Source: Pseudoduganella lurida
GTDB lineage: Bacteria; Pseudomonadota; Gammaproteobacteria; Burkholderiales; Burkholderiaceae_D
DNA length: 64,000 nt
Assembly: GCF_007830455.1 (NCBI RefSeq)
Contig: NZ_VLLB01000005.1
Location: 186,001-250,000, forward strand
Direction: 5' to 3'
The position numbers and the translations under genes are program-made. Below, in pieces: positions 59,701-64,000 of this stretch. The stretch's first letter is position 1. Each line of letters opens with the position of its first letter. The notes below the pieces were generated by a model. It was not told the DNA's origin, made no database searches, and saw only the letters and a program-made list of their open reading frames with translations.

Positions 59701-62115
59701 ATGACCAAACCAAAGAAGGGTAACGGCGTCGACGGCGCCGGTTCGATCCTGTCCACCGTGAGCGGTCCGTCCACCGCCACGCCGCCCGCTTCGCTGGGCA
59801 ACGGCAATCCGCAAGGCGACGTGCTGCTGGCCAAGCAGGCCGGCGGCATGGACCTCGCCGCCAAGGTTGGCTACAACGCCAACAAGGCCGGCGAATATGG
59901 CGATGCCGCGCGCACGCCGCAGCCCGGCCAGACGGCCAAGCCGGATGCCGACATCGTGACCGCCAGCACGGCCGTCGAGAACGTCGCGTCGCCAAAGACG
60001 GGCAGCGGCCAGCCGCCGATCGGTGTCAACAACACCATCGCCCCGCTGGACCGCGTGCGCGCCGATTCGAACGACCGCGTGCTGACGACCAACCAGGGCG
60101 TGCCCGTCGCCAGCAACCAGGATTCGCTGAAGCAGGGCCTGCGCGGCCCCACGCTGATGGAAGACTTCATCCTGCGCGAGAAGATCACGCACTTCGACCA
60201 TGAGCGCATTCCCGAGCGCATCGTGCACGCACGCGGTTCGGCCGCGCACGGCTATTTCGAAGCGTACAAGGACCTGTCGGACATCACGCGCGCCGCGCCG
60301 TTCCAGCAGGCCGGCAAGAAGACGCCCGTGTTCGTGCGCTTCTCCACCGTGGCCGGCGAACGCGGTTCGACCGATACGGCGCGCGACGTGCGCGGCTTCG
60401 CCGTGAAGTTCTACACGGACGAAGGCAACTGGGACCTGGTGGGCAACAACATCCCCGTGTTCTTCATCCAGGACGCGATGAAGTTCCCGGACCTGGTGCA
60501 CGCACTGAAGCCGGAGCCGCACAACGCCATGCCGCAGGCGGCCAGCGCGCATGACACCTTCTGGGACTTCGTCTCGCTGATGCCGGAATCGATGCACATG
60601 CTGATGTGGGCCATGTCCGACCGCGCCATCCCGCGCAGCTACCGCACCATGCAGGGCTTCGGCGTGCACACCTTCCGCCTGGTGAATGCGGCGGGTGCAT
60701 CCGTGTTCGTGAAATTCCACTGGACGCCGCTGCAGGGCACGCACTCGCTGGTGTGGGACGAAGCCGTGAAGATCAGCGGTGCCGATCCCGACTTCCACCG
60801 CCGCGACCTGTGGGAAGCGATCGAAGCGGGCGAATTCCCGGAATGGGAACTGGGCCTGCAGGTGTTCACGGAAGAACAGGCCGACAGCTTCCCGTTCGAC
60901 GTGCTCGATTCGACCAAGCTGGTGCCGGAAGAACTGGTGCCCGTGCAGCCGGTCGGCAAGATGGTCCTGAACCGTAATCCGGACAACTTCTTTGCCGAGA
61001 CCGAGCAGGTGGCCTTCTGCACCGCGCACATCATCCCGGGCATCGACTTCACCAACGATCCGCTGCTGCATGGCCGTATCCACTCGTATGTGGACACCCA
61101 GCTGTCGCGCCTCGGCGGTCCGAACTTCCACGAGATCCCGATCAACGCGCCCGTCACGCAGGTCCACAACAACCAGCGCGACGGCATGCACCGCCAGACG
61201 ATCAACCGCGGCCGCGTGTCGTACGAGCCGAATTCGCTGGGCGGCGGCGTGCCGTACCAGGCCGGTACGGCGGGCTTCACCAGCTACCCGCAGACCGCGG
61301 TCGGCGAAGACAAGGTGCGCGGCCGGCCGGAACTGTTCGCCGACCACTACTCGCAGGCGCGCCTGTTCTATCACAGCCAGACGCCGGTCGAGCAGGCGCA
61401 CATCGTGGGCGCCTTCCGCTTCGAGCTGACGCGCGTGACGGTGCCGGCGATCCGCGTGCGCACGCTGGCGATGCTGGCCAACGTGGATGCCACGCTGGTC
61501 AACGCGGTGGCCGATGGCCTGGGCCTGGAAGTGCCGGAACCGCAGCCGCTGGCCACCACGCGGCCGCTGCACGACTACGAGCCGTCGGCGGCGCTGTCGC
61601 TGCTGGCCCGTCCGGGCAGCACCGGCGTGCACACGCGCCGCGTGGCGATCCTGGTCGGCAACGGCACGGACCTCGATGGCGCCCGCGCGATCTACGCAGG
61701 CCTGCTGGCCGATGGCGCCGTGCCGCGCTATGTCGGCCAGAAGCTGGGCAAGATCACTGGAGCCGCGGGCGACACGCTGGACGTGGAAATCACGCTGGAA
61801 GCCGGCCCTGCCGTCATCTACGACGCGATGGTGATCCCGGGTGGCGAGGCGGCTTCCGCCGCGCTGGCCATGGATGCGCATGCGCTGGAGTTCGTGCGCC
61901 TGCAGTACCGCCACTGCAAGCCGATCATGGTGGTCGATGGCGGCGGCAACCTGCTGGCCAAGGCCGACATTCCGGCCAACCTGCCGGACGGCACGCCGGA
62001 TCCGGGCATCATCGGCGCCACGCCGGCCGATGCCGCCGCCGCGCTGACCGCGTTCAAGCTGGCCATCGCCGGCCACCGCGTGTGGGTGCGCGAGACCGAT
62101 CCGCCGATGGTGTAA
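59701..62115 (+). CDS. katE: Large-subunit monofunctional catalase (HPII type)
   Basis: An 804-residue haem catalase, clade 2. Catalytic His in [13 protein letters not shown] (about 175), Asn in VGNNIPVFF (about 248), haem-binding Tyr in [16 protein letters not shown] (about 460). A flavodoxin/DJ-1-like C-terminal domain (about 640-800, [33 protein letters not shown]) marks the HPII type. The first ~125 residues are long and low complexity. In the same direction as the membrane protein and peptide. A hairpin follows the stop. Confidence 0.97.
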   Translation: MTKPKKGNGVDGAGSILSTVSGPSTATPPASLGNGNPQGDVLLAKQAGGMDLAAKVGYNANKAGEYGDAARTPQPGQTAKPDADIVTASTAVENVASPKTGSGQPPIGVNNTIAPLDRVRADSNDRVLTTNQGVPVASNQDSLKQGLRGPTLMEDFILREKITHFDHERIPERIVHARGSAAHGYFEAYKDLSDITRAAPFQQAGKKTPVFVRFSTVAGERGSTDTARDVRGFAVKFYTDEGNWDLVGNNIPVFFIQDAMKFPDLVHALKPEPHNAMPQAASAHDTFWDFVSLMPESMHMLMWAMSDRAIPRSYRTMQGFGVHTFRLVNAAGASVFVKFHWTPLQGTHSLVWDEAVKISGADPDFHRRDLWEAIEAGEFPEWELGLQVFTEEQADSFPFDVLDSTKLVPEELVPVQPVGKMVLNRNPDNFFAETEQVAFCTAHIIPGIDFTNDPLLHGRIHSYVDTQLSRLGGPNFHEIPINAPVTQVHNNQRDGMHRQTINRGRVSYEPNSLGGGVPYQAGTAGFTSYPQTAVGEDKVRGRPELFADHYSQARLFYHSQTPVEQAHIVGAFRFELTRVTVPAIRVRTLAMLANVDATLVNAVADGLGLEVPEPQPLATTRPLHDYEPSAALSLLARPGSTGVHTRRVAILVGNGTDLDGARAIYAGLLADGAVPRYVGQKLGKITGAAGDTLDVEITLEAGPAVIYDAMVIPGGEAASAALAMDAHALEFVRLQYRHCKPIMVVDGGGNLLAKADIPANLPDGTPDPGIIGATPADAAAALTAFKLAIAGHRVWVRETDPPMV

Positions 62116-62132
62116 TCCGCCGTTAGCATCGC

Positions 62133-62172
62133 GCAGCAGGGCCGCTCTCCGCAGGGAGGGCGGCCCTGCTGC
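62133..62172 (+). terminator. Hairpin after katE
   Basis: GCAGCAGGGCCGC (62133-62145) and GCGGCCCTGCTGC (62160-62172) form a perfect 13-bp stem around a 14-base loop that itself can pair (CTCC/GGAG). Only a weak T-tract follows (ATTGTGG), so it may be a Rho-independent-like or processing hairpin. Confidence 0.75.
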
Positions 62173-62309
62173 ATTGTGGCGGACCGGGCTCCGGCTCTGC
62201 CATAAGCACCGGTTCCCCTGCCGGCAGCCAAGCGGGCCCGAAGATGGCGCCCGCCGGTGCTATGCTCATCCTGCTCGTCATCACATCGTCATTCAATTTT
62301 TCATCACGC

Positions 62310-63983
62310 ATGGACGTCTACGCTCCCCAGGCCTGGAAGCCGCACGAACGCCCCAATCTGCCGGGCTCCCCGTCCACGCCCCTGCATTCCACGCCGCGCC
62401 GCATCGCCTACCTGATCGTGGGCTTCATCGTGGCGATCACGGGTGGCCTGGGCAATGCGCTGGTCTCCGTCAACCTGCTGTATGCGCAGGGATCGCTGGG
62501 CGTGTTCCAGGCGGAGATCCAGTGGCTGCCGGCCGCCTACGTGATGGCCAATGTCTCCATGAACCTGCTGCTGGTGAAGTTCCGCCAGCAGTTCGGCCTC
62601 CGGCTGTTCACCGAACTGTTCCTGGTGCTGTATGCGATCGCCACGCTGGCCCACCTGTTCGTGCACGGGCTGGGATCGGCGATCTTCGTGCGTGCGGCCA
62701 GCGGCGTGTGCGGCGCCGCGCTGACGGTGCTGGGCCTGTACTACACGCTGCAGGCGTTTCCTGCCCAGCACCGCCTGAAGGGCGTGGTGCTGGGCGTCGG
62801 CTTCTCGCAGCTGGCGCTGCCGGTGGCGCGGCTGTTCTCCACCGAGCTGCTGGAGATCGCCGAATGGCGCGGCCTGTATTCGTTCGAGCTGGGCATGGTG
62901 CTGCTGTCGCTCGGCTGCGTGCTGCTGCTGAAGCTGCCGCCGGGCGACCGCATCCGCGCGTTCGAGAAAATGGACTTCCTCACGTTCGCCCTGTTCGCGC
63001 CGGGCGTGGCGCTGCTGTGCGCCGTGCTGGCGATGGGCCGCGTGTACTGGTGGTTCGAAACGCCGTGGCTGGGCTGGTGCCTGGTCGGCGGCATCATCCT
63101 GTTTACCGCCGCCGTCACGATCGAGCACAACCGCCGCAATCCGCTCCTGAACATCCGCTGGCTGACGACGGCAAACATGGTGCGGCTGGCGCTGGCCGTG
63201 CTCCTGATCCGCATCGTGCAGTCGGAGGCCACCGGCACCGTCGGCTTCCTGCAGGCGCTGGGCCTGCAGAACGACCAGATGCGGGGGTTGTGGCTCGTCA
63301 CGCTGGTGGCCAGCGTCGCCGGCATGGCGGCCAGCGCGCTGACCATTTCGCCCGGCCGCATCAACGTCTCGCTGATGTTCTCGCTGGTGCTGATGGCGAT
63401 CGGCGCCTGGATGGATTCGCATGCCACCAATCTTACGCGGCCCGCGCAGATGTACGTCAGCCAGGCGCTGCTGGCGTTTGCCGGCGTGTTCTTCATCGGC
63501 CCCGTGTTCGTCTCCGGCTTCGGCGCCATCATCGCGCAGCCGAAGAACCTGATCAGCTTCTCGCTCATGTTCTCCATGACGCAGAACCTGGGCGGCCTGC
63601 TGGGTTCGGCCATCGTCGGCACCGTGCAGGTGCTGCGCGAAAAATACCATTCCAGCCAGCTGGTGGAACACCTCACGCTGATGAACCCCCTGGTGGCGGC
63701 GCGCGTGCAGTCGGGCGGGGCGGCCTATGGCGGCACGCTGATGGACCCCACGCTGCGCAGTGCCGAAGGCGTGGCCGTGCTGGGCGCGGCGGCCACCCGC
63801 GAAGCCAATATCCTGGCCTACAACGACGTGTTCCTGCTGATCGCCATCGTGGCCGTCGGCACGCTGGCGTGGATAGTGCTGCAGCACCTGTGGCAGCTGT
63901 TCACGGCGCGCCGCGCCGCCGCGCCCGTGCAGAACGCCCAGACGGGCATGGCCAAGGTCTCACTTAACAACTCCGGATCCTGA
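62310..63983 (+). CDS. MFS multidrug transporter (DHA2/EmrB-like)
   Basis: A 557-residue inner-membrane protein with about 14 helices. ATG 62310 starts the family-like N-terminus MDVYAPQAWKPHERPNL; the open frame upstream is not conserved in kind. First helix AYLIVGFIVAITGGLGNAL, motif C-like region around QALLAFAGVFFIGPVF. An ATG at 63998, the last three bases of the window, opens the next gene, likely an HlyD/EmrA-type partner, but this cannot be checked here. Confidence 0.88.
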   Translation: MDVYAPQAWKPHERPNLPGSPSTPLHSTPRRIAYLIVGFIVAITGGLGNALVSVNLLYAQGSLGVFQAEIQWLPAAYVMANVSMNLLLVKFRQQFGLRLFTELFLVLYAIATLAHLFVHGLGSAIFVRAASGVCGAALTVLGLYYTLQAFPAQHRLKGVVLGVGFSQLALPVARLFSTELLEIAEWRGLYSFELGMVLLSLGCVLLLKLPPGDRIRAFEKMDFLTFALFAPGVALLCAVLAMGRVYWWFETPWLGWCLVGGIILFTAAVTIEHNRRNPLLNIRWLTTANMVRLALAVLLIRIVQSEATGTVGFLQALGLQNDQMRGLWLVTLVASVAGMAASALTISPGRINVSLMFSLVLMAIGAWMDSHATNLTRPAQMYVSQALLAFAGVFFIGPVFVSGFGAIIAQPKNLISFSLMFSMTQNLGGLLGSAIVGTVQVLREKYHSSQLVEHLTLMNPLVAARVQSGGAAYGGTLMDPTLRSAEGVAVLGAAATREANILAYNDVFLLIAIVAVGTLAWIVLQHLWQLFTARRAAAPVQNAQTGMAKVSLNNSGS

Positions 63984-64000
63984 TAAAACGAGCACCAATG

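Noticed and set aside
1..64000. CRISPR arrays, rRNA genes, riboswitches
   Set aside because: No regularly spaced repeats of 25-40 bases with unique spacers, no rRNA conserved cores, and no riboswitch-like leader was found by reading.

Overview
The window is GC-rich DNA from a betaproteobacterium of the Burkholderiales, most likely Oxalobacteraceae close to Massilia/Pseudoduganella/Telluria. The reasons are the order of core genes (rng-maf-rlmH-rsfS-nadD-hemF-purD-yebC), a PEP-CTERM exosortase substrate, a DUF4214/RTX protein, many GGDEF proteins, and dispersed inverted repeats of the GGGGTCTGTCCC / GGGGACAGGCACC type between genes. Species identity is inference.

Layout. 0-3.2 kb: 3' part of dnaE. 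3.2-10.2 kb: a CcdC-like membrane gene between inverted 25-bp repeats, then an LPS/surface-glycan cluster (two glycosyltransferases, O-antigen ligase, heptosyltransferase) and a membrane diguanylate cyclase. 10.2-13.4 kb: PEP-CTERM protein, secreted alpha/beta hydrolase, secreted unknown protein. 13.4-20.6 kb: minus-strand housekeeping run from yebC to rng. 20.7-30.3 kb: RTX/DUF4214 protein, EamA transporter, mgsA, quinone oxidoreductase, a 40-residue membrane peptide coupled to an S41-like peptidase, DUF4136 lipoprotein, pepN, fbp.

30.4-42.2 kb: a foreign island next to tRNA-Thr(CGT). It begins with a tyrosine integrase broken by a frameshift, then TraL-like and TraK-like transfer remnants and a gene-poor AT-rich stretch. 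It then carries a Ser/Thr-kinase plus TPR gene pair, and facing it a three-gene operon for a bacterial ubiquitin-like conjugation system: a Ubl-Ubl-Ubl-E2 fusion, a JAMM protease-E1 fusion, and a DUF6527 (BubE-type) protein. All three overlap by ATGA junctions. A divergent XRE repressor/ImmA-IrrE protease pair sits across a 212-bp intergenic region with two identical 16-bp repeats. The E2 part has no cysteine and the E1 lacks cysteines at the usual PGGPC site, so the transfer chemistry looks non-canonical. This is the main candidate for a little-described system, and it sits where anti-phage systems usually sit.

42.4-50 kb: prepilin-like protein, diguanylate cyclase, and a ba3-type terminal oxidase operon with three multihaem c-type cytochromes and two 62-bp tandem micro-ORFs. 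50-55 kb: LivK-type binding protein, and a porin / PstS-like protein / diguanylate cyclase operon. 55.5-62.1 kb: a very Ala/Gln-rich coiled-coil protein, then a stress-type cluster (DUF883/LEA-like protein, membrane protein, 23-residue membrane peptide, katE). 62.3-64 kb: MFS drug transporter, with the next gene starting at the last three bases.
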